NCBI RefSeq assembly: GCF_000272005.1
Contig: NZ_AKKU01000017.1
Span: forward strand, 62,001 to 126,000
Reading direction: 5' to 3'
Length of the DNA stretch: 64,000 nucleotides
From: Alishewanella agri BL06
Lineage (GTDB): Bacteria > Pseudomonadota > Gammaproteobacteria > Enterobacterales > Alteromonadaceae
Every line of letters starts with the position of its first letter. Position 1 is the stretch's first letter. Below are positions 1 to 8,116 of the stretch, piece after piece. The notes beneath the pieces are model-generated. The model worked only from the letters and a program-made list of their open reading frames with translations. It ran no database searches and was not told the origin of the DNA. A program made the position numbers and the translations under genes.

Positions 1-373
1 CACCTTTGGCCTGCGCGGCCAGCCAGAAATGATGAAAGGATGCCATGCCAAGCTGGCGGCCAACCGGACCAAAGGCATGCATATAACTATCACCCTGCCG
101 GCCCCAGTTTTCAAACTGAATACCCAGCTTAATACTGCCTTTGGTTTCGCGTAAAAACTCGGCCTCGTTAATCCCCAAGGCAGCATTAAAATGCTGAATC
201 GCCGGAATAGTCGCCTCGCCAACACCGACTGTGCCTATCGTATCGGACTCGACTAACTGTAAGTCAATTTGTTCGCCGAGAATGCGCGCCAGCATCGCTG
301 CGGTCATCCAACCGGCAGTACCTCCGCCGACTATCAATACCCGGCGCACCTGATTTAAATCTGTATTCTTCAC
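1..373 (-). CDS. Tryptophan halogenase family flavoprotein, N-terminal part (runs off window)
   Basis: The reverse strand encodes the first ~124 residues of a flavin-dependent halogenase of the PrnA/RebH type. Seen: an N-terminal FAD-binding stretch VLIVGGGTAGWMTA (GxGxxG), then VGVGEATIP, a conserved segment of this family. The GTG start is chosen because GGAGG lies at 378-382, four bases upstream. The gene is cut by the left window edge, so the WxWxIP motif cannot be checked. In Alteromonadales and Caulobacterales, halogenase-like genes often sit beside TonB-dependent receptors for sugars, where their substrate is unknown. It follows the receptor on the same strand, but an intrinsic terminator separates the two, so it probably depends on read-through. 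Confidence 0.85.
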   Translation of the reverse strand, partial: MKNTDLNQVRRVLIVGGGTAGWMTAAMLARILGEQIDLQLVESDTIGTVGVGEATIPAIQHFNAALGINEAEFLRETKGSIKLGIQFENWGRQGDSYMHAFGPVGRQLGMASFHHFWLAAQAKG

Positions 374-387
374 CTTGCCTCCAACAA

Positions 388-426
388 AAAGGCCCCTGTC
401 TATGCTCGATAGTAACAGGGGCCTTT
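388..426 (-). terminator. Intrinsic terminator after the TonB-dependent receptor
   Basis: A perfect 12-bp stem (388-399 with 415-426, aaaggcccctgt / acaggggccttt) and a 15-nt loop. Read on the minus strand it is followed by TTTTTG. The Shine-Dalgarno of the halogenase begins about five bases after this T tract. Confidence 0.85.
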
Positions 427-443
427 ACTCACGTCAGGTGTGA

Positions 444-3149
444 TTAGAACTTATAGGATAAACCTGCCATATAAGTACGGCCATAGCGCTGATACTCAAT
501 CACGCGGCGGCTGTCATCACCTTCAACCCGCACAAAAGGCTCATCCGTTACGTTGTTTGCTTGCAGTAACAGGGTTAAGCCTTCATAACGACCCGAGAAG
601 CTGTAGCTGATTTGTGCATCAACAACGGTCTCAGCTTCAATCATCCGCAGGTCACGGCCATTACCAAAGCCTGAAATTTCACCTAGGAAATCAGAACGGT
701 AACGGCTGCTGACCCGGGCAGAGAAACCATCGTTCTCGTAATAGAACGTCAGGTTAGCTACCCGCTCAGATAAACCTGGTAACGGGGTAGAAGGATCGTT
801 CGGGTTAGACTGAATGCTGCTGTCGGTCCAGGAGCCGGTCAGAATGGCGCCGAAGCTTTCCAGTTCAGGCATAATCATCGCGCCACTGGCAGACAGGGTA
901 AATTCCACGCCATTGATGCGGCCACCCTTACCATTTTGTGGTGTGGTTGCGACACCCTGGTTAATCACTGGTACTTCACCACCAGATGGGAAGCCGGTAA
1001 AGTCCTGAATCACTTGCTGGTCGTAGATATAGCTTTCCAGGTCTTTATAGAAAGCCGCAATCGCCACATAGCCTTTGCTGTCTTCAAAGTACTGCTCGTA
1101 AGAGACATCCAGTGCATTCGCAATCCACGGCCGCAGCGCCGGGTTACCGCCAGACGCGCTCCATGGCGAGTTCTGCTCTGGTGTTGCCTGCGAGTTGTTC
1201 AGTGCCGGGTTGAAGCTATAATCCTGACTGGCTCGCAGCTGATCCATCCGGGCACGGGCCATAGTACGGGCTAAACCAACGCGTACGTATTTACCGGTAC
1301 CGACTTCAAAGTTCAGGTTCAGGCTGGGTAACACTTCCCAGTACTTATCACCACCATCAATCCGGAATGACGACACATTAATACCGGTACCTGAAGCCGC
1401 TAAAGCATAAGACGACTGATCAGTATGGACGATCTGCGTACCGATATTACCCGTCACCGGGATTTCACCAACGCGGCTGTTAATACCCAGTTTTACATAA
1501 CCGGTTACCACATCTTCCGCCACATTCCAGTCTTTGATCAGCACATCAGCGTTAGGGTTACGTACCCGCACCAGGGCGCCGGTGTCGATTAGCTGACGTG
1601 GGTCATAGCTAACCATACCCGGAATACCGAAAGCAGCCAGGCTGGTGGTACCGGCGACGTTTGGAATAGGTGCAGACAAGGCGCCATTTGGCAGCGCCAG
1701 GAAGAATTCATCGGCTTTCTTGTCTTTTTCGCGGTTGCTGTAGTTTAAACCCACTTCCAGTGAATCGAAGTTGTCGTTTTCCAGCATGGTTTTGGCACTT
1801 AAACGTACCTGATTTAAATCATCGGTAATCGACGGCGAGTTGTAATAACCCAGCTGACCACCAGGAATGATATCGCCACCCCAACCTTGCGGGCTGGTTA
1901 ACAGGATTAAACTTGGATCAGCATAATTTAGCGTGGAGTTGAAAATTGGACCACGATCGCTCATTGCAAACGACAGATTGTCTAAAGCACCCGAACCAGC
2001 AGGGCCGGTACCTGCATCAGATTCCAGAATCAGGTCAGTACGATCCAGCGAAGAGTGGCTCAGATCCAAAGTGGCATCCCAGCTATCTGATAATTTAAAT
2101 TCGGTTTTCCAACCGACAGAGAACAAATCAGCCTCGCGGAAGTTACCATGGTTACGGACGATACCCTTAACACCAGTGTAACCACCAGAGGTCACTAAAC
2201 CATTTTCTACTGTTGGGTTTACCAGCGGAGCCCCACCCCAGAACAGCGGTAATTCGATAAAGCTGGTGCGCTGGGTTTCATCAAACTCTGAGTAATAGAA
2301 ATCTACTGTGCTGCTAAAGCTATCGGTTGGTTTGTATTCAAATACACCAATAAAGCCATCACGTTCCAGCAAGTTAGAGTTCGCAAAGACTTTAGCACCG
2401 CCAATCACTTTATTGCCATCAGCTGTGTCGGCATAACCCCAGGCTTCAAAACGTTCAATTTGCATTGGGTTAGACATAGTGGCGTAACCTAAAGCTACAC
2501 CAATGGTGTTGTCGGCGAATTGGTCAATGTACGAAATGCTAAAACGATTGCCCTTATCATCCGCACCAGCATTTAACGCACTAATTTGGCTCCACTCGTA
2601 ACGGGCATTCACCGCTACAGTGCGTTCACCGTGTGCCAGCGGGCTAACCAAACGCATATCGGCAGTACCGGCCAGGCCCTGGCCAATTAAACCAGCGTCC
2701 GGCGTTTTATAAACAACCACACCACTCAGTAGTTCAGACGGATATTGGTCAAACTCTACGCCACGGTTATCACCGGAGCTAACCTGCTCGCGACCATTTA
2801 ACAGTGCAGTTGAGAAATCCGGCGCCAGACCGCGGATACTGATGACCTGACTACGACCATTCAGACGCTGTGCCGTTAAACCTGGTAAACGGGCTAATGA
2901 TTCAGCGATACTGACGTCAGGCAGTTTACCAATATCTTCTGCCGAAACCGCTTCGACAATCGAACTATTGAACATTTTAATGTTCTGCGATTCCTGTAAG
3001 CTGCGGCGGAAGCCCCTGACAGCAATAACTTCTACTGCCTCTTCCTGCGCTTGTTGAGTTTGTGTATCCGCTTCTTGGGCGAAGACCGCTGCACTACTAC
3101 CAGCTGCTGCCAGCGCCAGTGTCAGCATACTGAGTTTGAACTTATTCAT
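444..3149 (-). CDS. TonB-dependent receptor, probable maltodextrin uptake
   Basis: 901-residue outer-membrane receptor. Residues 1-24 are a signal peptide (cleavage near VFA-QE). A plug domain follows (about 40-170; VRGFRRSLQESQ, then IRGLAPDFSTALLNGRE), then a 22-strand-type beta barrel ending in the terminal Phe (GLSYKF) expected for BAM insertion. This class imports oligosaccharides with energy from TonB-ExbBD. Maltodextrin as substrate is inferred from the divergent malQ-amylase genes and from the shared LacI-type palindromes upstream. The start is supported by GGTAGGATT just before ATG. A strong terminator follows the gene. Confidence 0.9.
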   Translation of the reverse strand: MNKFKLSMLTLALAAAGSSAAVFAQEADTQTQQAQEEAVEVIAVRGFRRSLQESQNIKMFNSSIVEAVSAEDIGKLPDVSIAESLARLPGLTAQRLNGRSQVISIRGLAPDFSTALLNGREQVSSGDNRGVEFDQYPSELLSGVVVYKTPDAGLIGQGLAGTADMRLVSPLAHGERTVAVNARYEWSQISALNAGADDKGNRFSISYIDQFADNTIGVALGYATMSNPMQIERFEAWGYADTADGNKVIGGAKVFANSNLLERDGFIGVFEYKPTDSFSSTVDFYYSEFDETQRTSFIELPLFWGGAPLVNPTVENGLVTSGGYTGVKGIVRNHGNFREADLFSVGWKTEFKLSDSWDATLDLSHSSLDRTDLILESDAGTGPAGSGALDNLSFAMSDRGPIFNSTLNYADPSLILLTSPQGWGGDIIPGGQLGYYNSPSITDDLNQVRLSAKTMLENDNFDSLEVGLNYSNREKDKKADEFFLALPNGALSAPIPNVAGTTSLAAFGIPGMVSYDPRQLIDTGALVRVRNPNADVLIKDWNVAEDVVTGYVKLGINSRVGEIPVTGNIGTQIVHTDQSSYALAASGTGINVSSFRIDGGDKYWEVLPSLNLNFEVGTGKYVRVGLARTMARARMDQLRASQDYSFNPALNNSQATPEQNSPWSASGGNPALRPWIANALDVSYEQYFEDSKGYVAIAAFYKDLESYIYDQQVIQDFTGFPSGGEVPVINQGVATTPQNGKGGRINGVEFTLSASGAMIMPELESFGAILTGSWTDSSIQSNPNDPSTPLPGLSERVANLTFYYENDGFSARVSSRYRSDFLGEISGFGNGRDLRMIEAETVVDAQISYSFSGRYEGLTLLLQANNVTDEPFVRVEGDDSRRVIEYQRYGRTYMAGLSYKF

Positions 3150-3268
3150 AATCCTACCTACCCCGGTGTGTTGTTATTTTATAGCTGCGAAACTGAAAGT
3201 CATGCTGAAATCCGTCAGCAGCAGTTTTGCCATGGTCATTTATTAAACTTATTCGGGCGGGAGCTCAA

Positions 3269-3286
3269 TATGAATACGTATTCATA
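3269..3286. promoter_or_regulatory. LacI-family operator (MalR-like), receptor side
   Basis: Perfect 18-bp palindrome TATGAATACGTATTCATA with central CG, typical of LacI-family sites. It lies about 120 bp upstream of the receptor start. Its core ATACGTAT is shared with the second site at 3438-3453. Known: LacI-family MalR proteins of marine gammaproteobacteria regulate maltodextrin genes. The regulator itself is not in the window. Confidence 0.7.
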
Positions 3287-3437
3287 GTGCAAAAGACGCA
3301 CAAGCACAGTGCAAGCGACCGAAAGCTGCACTATTGTTGTGCACCAGACAACTTGCTAAACCGCTGATTCGTTGCGGACGAGCAAGATAATATTGCGAAA
3401 AGCGTTCGGGGACGAAAAAGTGTGGCGCTATGAACAA

Positions 3438-3453
3438 CTGCATACGTATGCAG
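3438..3453. promoter_or_regulatory. LacI-family operator (MalR-like), malQ side
   Basis: Perfect 16-bp palindrome CTGCATACGTATGCAG, centre about 76 bp upstream of the malQ ATG. Shares TGNATACGTATNCA with the palindrome at 3269-3286. The centres are 168 bp apart, so both promoters may be controlled together or by looping (inference). Confidence 0.7.
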
Positions 3454-3521
3454 CATATTTCTTATTCAGACAGCCCTGTTTATGCTTGTCGTAAACACCA
3501 CACCCTTATTACAGGTGGTAT

Positions 3522-5660
3522 ATGGAACAACTTAAACAGCTGGCCAGCCTTGCCGGTTTGCAACACAGTTACGTGCACGCTAACGGCCAACTCGAATATA
3601 TTAGCCCCGATGTGCAGGCTGCCATTTTACAGGCCATGGGCTTTGACTTAACTACCGAACAAACTATCGCCGACCAGATTCGGCGACAGCAGCAAGCTCA
3701 GTGGCAAAACAATATTGCAGCAGTCACTGTGGCAGAGCAACAGCAAGTATTTGCAGTCAGATTGCAGCTGGCCGCGGCTACAGCAAGCAGCCACTGGCAA
3801 TGGCAGATTCTGCTGGAAGACGGTCAGACTTTAAATGGCGACTTTTTGCTACAGGCCAAGGATATTATTGAGCAAGGACAGATAGACGACACAGCTATGT
3901 TGGCCTTTAATCTGTCGTTCGAGCTGGATTTGCCGCTTGGTTACCACCAGCTAACGTTAAGCGATGGCAAGCAGGTTCTGAAACAGCAGCTGATCATTAC
4001 TCCAGCGCGCTGTTTTCAGCTGCACGACAGCGCCATTTTACATAAGACCATGGGGCCGGCGGTCCAGCTTTATGCCGTACGCTCGGCCCGCAACTGGGGT
4101 ATGGGTGACTTTGCCGATCTGAAAGCAATGGTTGCCCCATTAGCAGCAGCCGGTAACGATTTTATCGGTTTAAACCCCTTGCATGCGCTCTATCCGATGC
4201 TGCCACAGGATTGCAGCCCGTACAGCCCCAGCAGCCGTTTATGGTTAAACACGCTTTATGTCGCGCTGGATGAAACCCCGGATTATCAATCCTGTACCGC
4301 AGCACAACAGCTAGTCGCCAGTGCCGATTTTCAGCAGCAGCTAGCTGCCTGTCGCGCCACGGCGAATGTTGATTATCCGGCCGTTGCCGCCTTAAAGCAG
4401 CAGGTCGCGACCTTACTGTTTCAGCATTTTCAGCAACATGAACTGGCGCAGCAAAGTGAAAGGGCCAAGGCGTTTCAGGTTTTCGTAGCAGAGGCCGGCG
4501 TGAGTCTGTATCAGTGGGCCGTATTCTCGGTACTACAGGGCCAATTGTTCTGGCAAGATCTGCAAACCGCCGCCTGGCAGCAATTTCCGCCAGAACTGCA
4601 AAACCCGCATAGCCCCGCCGTTGCGGCCTTTGCCAAACAACATGCCAGCGCTATCGAACAGCAGCTGTATTTACAGTGGTTAGCACAGCTGCAGCTGGCA
4701 GAGGTGAAAGCCGAGTGCCGCAAACAAGGTATGGCCATTGGTTTATACTGTGATGTCGCTGTAGGCACCAGCCGTAGCAGCGCCGAGAGCTGGGGTGCGC
4801 CGGATGACTTCTTGCTGGATTTAAGTGTCGGTGCACCGCCGGATATTATGGCGCCAAAAGGCCAGAACTGGGGGCTATTAGCTTACAACCCGGTGACGCT
4901 GCGGCAAAAAGCCTATCAGCCCTTTATTGAACTGATCCGCGCTAATATGCGCTATGCCGGCGCCTTACGGCTGGACCATGTGATGGCATTATTGCGGCTT
5001 TGGTGTTGCCCGCTCGGCGCCGATGCCACAGCCGGCTGTTATTTGCGGATGCCGGCGCAGGAGTTGTTTGCCATTTTGGCACTGGAAAGCCAGCGTAATC
5101 ACTGCGTCGTGATTGGGGAAGATTTGGGCACGGTACCAGCGGAAATCAGTGAACTGATGCAGCATTATCAGGTACTGTCTTACCGGGTATTTATGCTGGA
5201 GCAAAAGGCTGGCAGCTATCAACACCGGGATCTGACCTATCCACCGCAGGCACTGGCAACAGTTACCACACACGATATGCCTACGCTGGTCGGCTTCTGG
5301 CAGGAGCTGGACTTAGCGCTACGTCATCAATTGGATTTATTCCCCAGCCCAGCCGTGGCCGACAGCCTGCACCAGCTAAGAGAGAGCGAAAAGCAGATCC
5401 TGCAACAGCAGCTCGGCATTGCGCAGCCGGATGCGGCAACGCTGGTTCGTGCCTGTCATCTGTATACCGCAGCGACGCCGGCGCGTTTATTCGCCTATCA
5501 GTTGGAAGACCTGGTATTGCTGGAAACTCCGGTCAATATACCGGGCACCAGTACTGAATATGCGAACTGGCAGCGCAAATTACCGCAGAATATCGAGACG
5601 ATTCTAAGCGATAACAAGGTACTGCAGCTGATGCAAGAAATTAAGCAGGCGCGCAGTTAA
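3522..5660 (+). CDS. malQ: 4-alpha-glucanotransferase (amylomaltase), GH77
   Basis: Transfers alpha-1,4-glucan segments between maltodextrins in the cytoplasm, releasing glucose. 712 residues, as in long proteobacterial MalQ with an N-terminal extension domain (about 1-150) before the GH77 barrel. Catalytic motifs: nucleophile D485 in ALRLDHVMAL, acid/base E533 in VIGEDLGTVP, and D585 in TTHDMPTL. Also SPYSPSSR near the start of the barrel. ATG is preceded by AGGTGG at good spacing. First gene after the operator; a hairpin terminator lies between it and the amylase gene. Confidence 0.93.
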   Translation: MEQLKQLASLAGLQHSYVHANGQLEYISPDVQAAILQAMGFDLTTEQTIADQIRRQQQAQWQNNIAAVTVAEQQQVFAVRLQLAAATASSHWQWQILLEDGQTLNGDFLLQAKDIIEQGQIDDTAMLAFNLSFELDLPLGYHQLTLSDGKQVLKQQLIITPARCFQLHDSAILHKTMGPAVQLYAVRSARNWGMGDFADLKAMVAPLAAAGNDFIGLNPLHALYPMLPQDCSPYSPSSRLWLNTLYVALDETPDYQSCTAAQQLVASADFQQQLAACRATANVDYPAVAALKQQVATLLFQHFQQHELAQQSERAKAFQVFVAEAGVSLYQWAVFSVLQGQLFWQDLQTAAWQQFPPELQNPHSPAVAAFAKQHASAIEQQLYLQWLAQLQLAEVKAECRKQGMAIGLYCDVAVGTSRSSAESWGAPDDFLLDLSVGAPPDIMAPKGQNWGLLAYNPVTLRQKAYQPFIELIRANMRYAGALRLDHVMALLRLWCCPLGADATAGCYLRMPAQELFAILALESQRNHCVVIGEDLGTVPAEISELMQHYQVLSYRVFMLEQKAGSYQHRDLTYPPQALATVTTHDMPTLVGFWQELDLALRHQLDLFPSPAVADSLHQLRESEKQILQQQLGIAQPDAATLVRACHLYTAATPARLFAYQLEDLVLLETPVNIPGTSTEYANWQRKLPQNIETILSDNKVLQLMQEIKQARS

Positions 5661-5720
5661 GCGCTGACAGCAGGTTGAAATTAAACGCGGGCCTTAATGC
5701 TAACGTGCAGCGGCCAGCAG

Positions 5721-5752
5721 AACGCCACGCCACCCAAAACGGTGGCGTTTTT
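5721..5752 (+). terminator. Terminator/attenuator between malQ and amylase
   Basis: Stem aacgccac (5721-5728) with gtggcgtt (5742-5749), followed by TTTCT; a nested CGCCACC/GGTGGCG pairing is also possible. It stands 20 bp before the amylase start, so it may set the malQ:amylase ratio. Confidence 0.6.
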
Positions 5753-5772
5753 CTAACAATAAATGAGAGAAC

Positions 5773-7674
5773 ATGATGTTAAGAAAATCCCTGGCTCTAA
5801 TGCTGGCAAGCGCCGTCACTGGCATTATCTTGTGTTATCCGCAACCCGCTCAGGCTTACTGCCCGCAAACATCCGATGCTACTCCCAGAGGCCCGATCGC
5901 GTTAAACGAACAAGGTGAATTCGTGCCAGACTGGGCAAAAAGTGCGGTTTGGTATCAGGTGTTTCCAGAGCGCTTTCGCGATGGTGATCCCAGCAATAAC
6001 CCGACGGTACGGGATATTGCCGGTGCCGATCCGGCTGAGCCACCTAAAGTCTGGCAGATCCATCCATGGGGCAGCGACTGGTACAAACGCCAGCCCTACG
6101 AAGTGGCCAACGGTGAACCCGAATTGTGGCAGCATCTGTTACGCCGCCGCTACGGTGGCGATCTGCAGGGGGTGATTGACAAGCTCGACTATATTCAAGA
6201 TATGGGTTTCAATGCGATCTATTTAAACCCGGTTTTTACTGCTCCCTCACTGCATAAATACGATGCGGCCAGCTTTCACCATATCGACCCAAATTTCGGT
6301 CCGGATCCGGCGGGTGACCGGGCACTGATTGCCACCGAGAATCCATTAGACCCCAGCACCTGGGTCTGGACCAAAGCCGATGAACTGGCGCTGGAACTGA
6401 TCAAACAAGCGAAGCAACGTGGTATCCGGGTTATTTTTGATGGTGTGTTTAACCATATGGGCATTAACAGTTTTGCCTTTCAGCATCTGCAACAGCATCA
6501 GCAGCAATCGCCCTACAAAGACTGGTTTACCGTACACAGCTTTCGTGATGAAAAAACCGGTAGTGAATTCCGGTATGAGGGCTGGTTTGGTGTCGCGTCA
6601 TTACCCGAGTTTAAAGAGGATGCCCAGGGTCTGGTTGCCGGGCCACGGGATTATGTATTTGCTGCCACTGAGCGCTGGATGAATCCGAAAGGTCAGGGCC
6701 GCGAGTTCGGTATTGATGGCTGGCGATTAGATGTCGCTTTCTGTGTCGCCCATGGCTTTTGGAAAGACTGGCGGCAGCATGTCAAAACACTGAACCCTGA
6801 CGCCTACATCACTGCCGAACTGGTGATGCCGCCGGAGTTGGTAAAACCTTATTTTCAAGGCGATGAGTTTGACGGTGAAATGAACTATAACTTTGCCTTC
6901 ACCGCCGCTGAGTTTATGTTTAACCCGGCGCCACAACGGATTAAGGCCAGCGAATTTGACGCCAGACTGGCCGAGATGCGCGCGCTGTACCCCAAGGGCG
7001 TGGCTTATGTCACCCAGAATTTATTTGGTAGTCACGATTCGAACCGTATTGGCTCACATATTGTGAACCGTGGCATCGGTAACTTCCGCGACTGGGGCGC
7101 CTATTTTCAGTTGTCACAAGTCAGCCAGAATCCAGCGTATCAGGTGCGCAAACCTAACGCTGAGGAACTGCGGTTACAAAAGTTGTTTGTTATTTTTCAA
7201 ATGACCTATGTCGGGGCGCCAATGGTCTACTATGGCGATGAAGTCGGGATGTGGGGCGCTAACGACCCTGATGATCGTAAGCCAATGATCTGGGACGATA
7301 TTCGTTACGAAGACGAAGTCACTAACCCGGATGGTAGTTTACGGCCAGCTGACAAGGTTGCGGTAAATCGTCAGTTACAGCAGCATTACCGGCTATTGAT
7401 TCAACTGCGCCAGCAACTGCCGGCGTTGCGGCTGGGGGATTATCAGACCCTGTTAGTTGATGACCAGCGTGAGCTGTACGGCTTTGAACGCCGTCACCAA
7501 CAGCAACGGGTACGGGTGCTGTTAAATAATAGCGAGCAGCCACAGCAGATCACACTACCACAAGATCAGACCAACTGGCAGGATGTGCTAAGCCAACTGG
7601 CAATCAGCCAAAACGGCGACACCATACAACTCACGATTCCGGCCAAATGGGGCGCTGTACTGGTTGCAAAGTGA
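5773..7674 (+). CDS. Secreted alpha-amylase family glycosidase, GH13
   Basis: 633 residues. Signal peptide about 1-28 (hydrophobic core, AQA then YCP), so periplasmic or exported. Early motif VWYQVFPERFRDGD is typical of neopullulanase/cyclomaltodextrinase-like GH13. Conserved regions: I, DGVFNH; II, GWRLDVAF with nucleophile D320; III, ITAELVMP with acid/base E349; IV, GSHDSNR with D422. Likely cleaves maltodextrins or cyclodextrins after receptor-mediated uptake; the exact specificity cannot be read from sequence. ATGATG start with GAGAGA upstream; the second ATG is equally possible. Same strand as malQ, 112 bp downstream. Confidence 0.88.
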   Translation: MMLRKSLALMLASAVTGIILCYPQPAQAYCPQTSDATPRGPIALNEQGEFVPDWAKSAVWYQVFPERFRDGDPSNNPTVRDIAGADPAEPPKVWQIHPWGSDWYKRQPYEVANGEPELWQHLLRRRYGGDLQGVIDKLDYIQDMGFNAIYLNPVFTAPSLHKYDAASFHHIDPNFGPDPAGDRALIATENPLDPSTWVWTKADELALELIKQAKQRGIRVIFDGVFNHMGINSFAFQHLQQHQQQSPYKDWFTVHSFRDEKTGSEFRYEGWFGVASLPEFKEDAQGLVAGPRDYVFAATERWMNPKGQGREFGIDGWRLDVAFCVAHGFWKDWRQHVKTLNPDAYITAELVMPPELVKPYFQGDEFDGEMNYNFAFTAAEFMFNPAPQRIKASEFDARLAEMRALYPKGVAYVTQNLFGSHDSNRIGSHIVNRGIGNFRDWGAYFQLSQVSQNPAYQVRKPNAEELRLQKLFVIFQMTYVGAPMVYYGDEVGMWGANDPDDRKPMIWDDIRYEDEVTNPDGSLRPADKVAVNRQLQQHYRLLIQLRQQLPALRLGDYQTLLVDDQRELYGFERRHQQQRVRVLLNNSEQPQQITLPQDQTNWQDVLSQLAISQNGDTIQLTIPAKWGAVLVAK

Positions 7675-7704
7675 CGTAAAGCGCATTAATCCGACAAACA
7701 AAAA

Positions 7705-7727
7705 GGCGTGGCAAATCCGGCCACGTC
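7705..7727 (-). terminator. Intrinsic terminator, minus strand
   Basis: Stem ggcgtggc (7705-7712) with gccacgtc (7720-7727), one G-U pair. On the minus strand it is followed by TTTTTGTTT. It closes the transcript carrying the small ORF at 7922-8041 and lies 30 bp past the convergent amylase gene. Confidence 0.65.
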
Positions 7728-7921
7728 CAGCTTCATGAAGCAGAATAACACTGAAAAAAACAGGTAAGACAGAGCCGTAACCAGAGCGCAATAAACTGAC
7801 TGCCTGTTTTCATCAGGTTTTTTGGTTCCATTGACTAAACGACAGCATAGCTTATGACCAAAACCAGCGCCTATCGATGTCACTGTCACTTTAAGCAGAA
7901 ATTCGATGAACATGTGGTGAG

Positions 7922-8041
7922 CTAGCCAATCATCGTTCCAGAACGGATTATCCAGGCACCAATTTGCTTACCAAGTTGATAAGCCACCACTATCGCCAGC
8001 AAACTCAGCAAAGCTAAAGCAAATTTCTTACTCCATGTCAT
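7922..8041 (-). CDS. Small membrane protein, 39 aa, unrecognised
   Basis: A 39-residue ORF, starting MTWSKKFALALLSLLAIVV and ending IIRSGTMIG, with one hydrophobic segment (about 8-20) and a second weaker one. A strong Shine-Dalgarno CGGAGGT lies five bases before ATG. It follows the S9 peptidase gene on the same strand, after that gene's terminator, and has its own terminator downstream (7705-7727). No family recognised. The ribosome site and flanking terminators favour a real gene, but no homology was checked. Confidence 0.5.
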   Translation of the reverse strand: MTWSKKFALALLSLLAIVVAYQLGKQIGAWIIRSGTMIG

Positions 8042-8058
8042 GCTTACCTCCGAAAAAG

Positions 8059-8087
8059 AAAAAGCGCTGGGTTTAGCAGCGCTTTTT
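8059..8087 (-). terminator. Terminator after the S9 peptidase
   Basis: Perfect 11-bp stem aaaaagcgctg (8059-8069) / cagcgcttttt (8077-8087) with a 7-nt loop. T-rich on the minus strand (TTTTTCTTTTT). Confidence 0.8.
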
Positions 8088-8116
8088 ATTATAGATTAAC
8101 TTTATTGCAACACAAC

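Larger units (their letters stand above)
3150..3521. promoter_or_regulatory. Divergent promoter region, TonB receptor / malQ
   Basis: 372 bp between divergent starts. It holds two related palindromes (listed separately) and no convincing gene. Short ORFs across it overlap the operators and have no ribosome site. The sequence near 3300-3420 has no obvious repeat. Confidence 0.7.

Noticed and set aside
3430-3651. ORF over the malQ start
   Set aside because: Shadow frame containing the operator and overlapping malQ; no ribosome site.
7686-7913. 75-residue minus-strand ORF
   Set aside because: It runs through the terminator at 7705-7727 and lacks a ribosome site; the 39-residue ORF before it is the better candidate.
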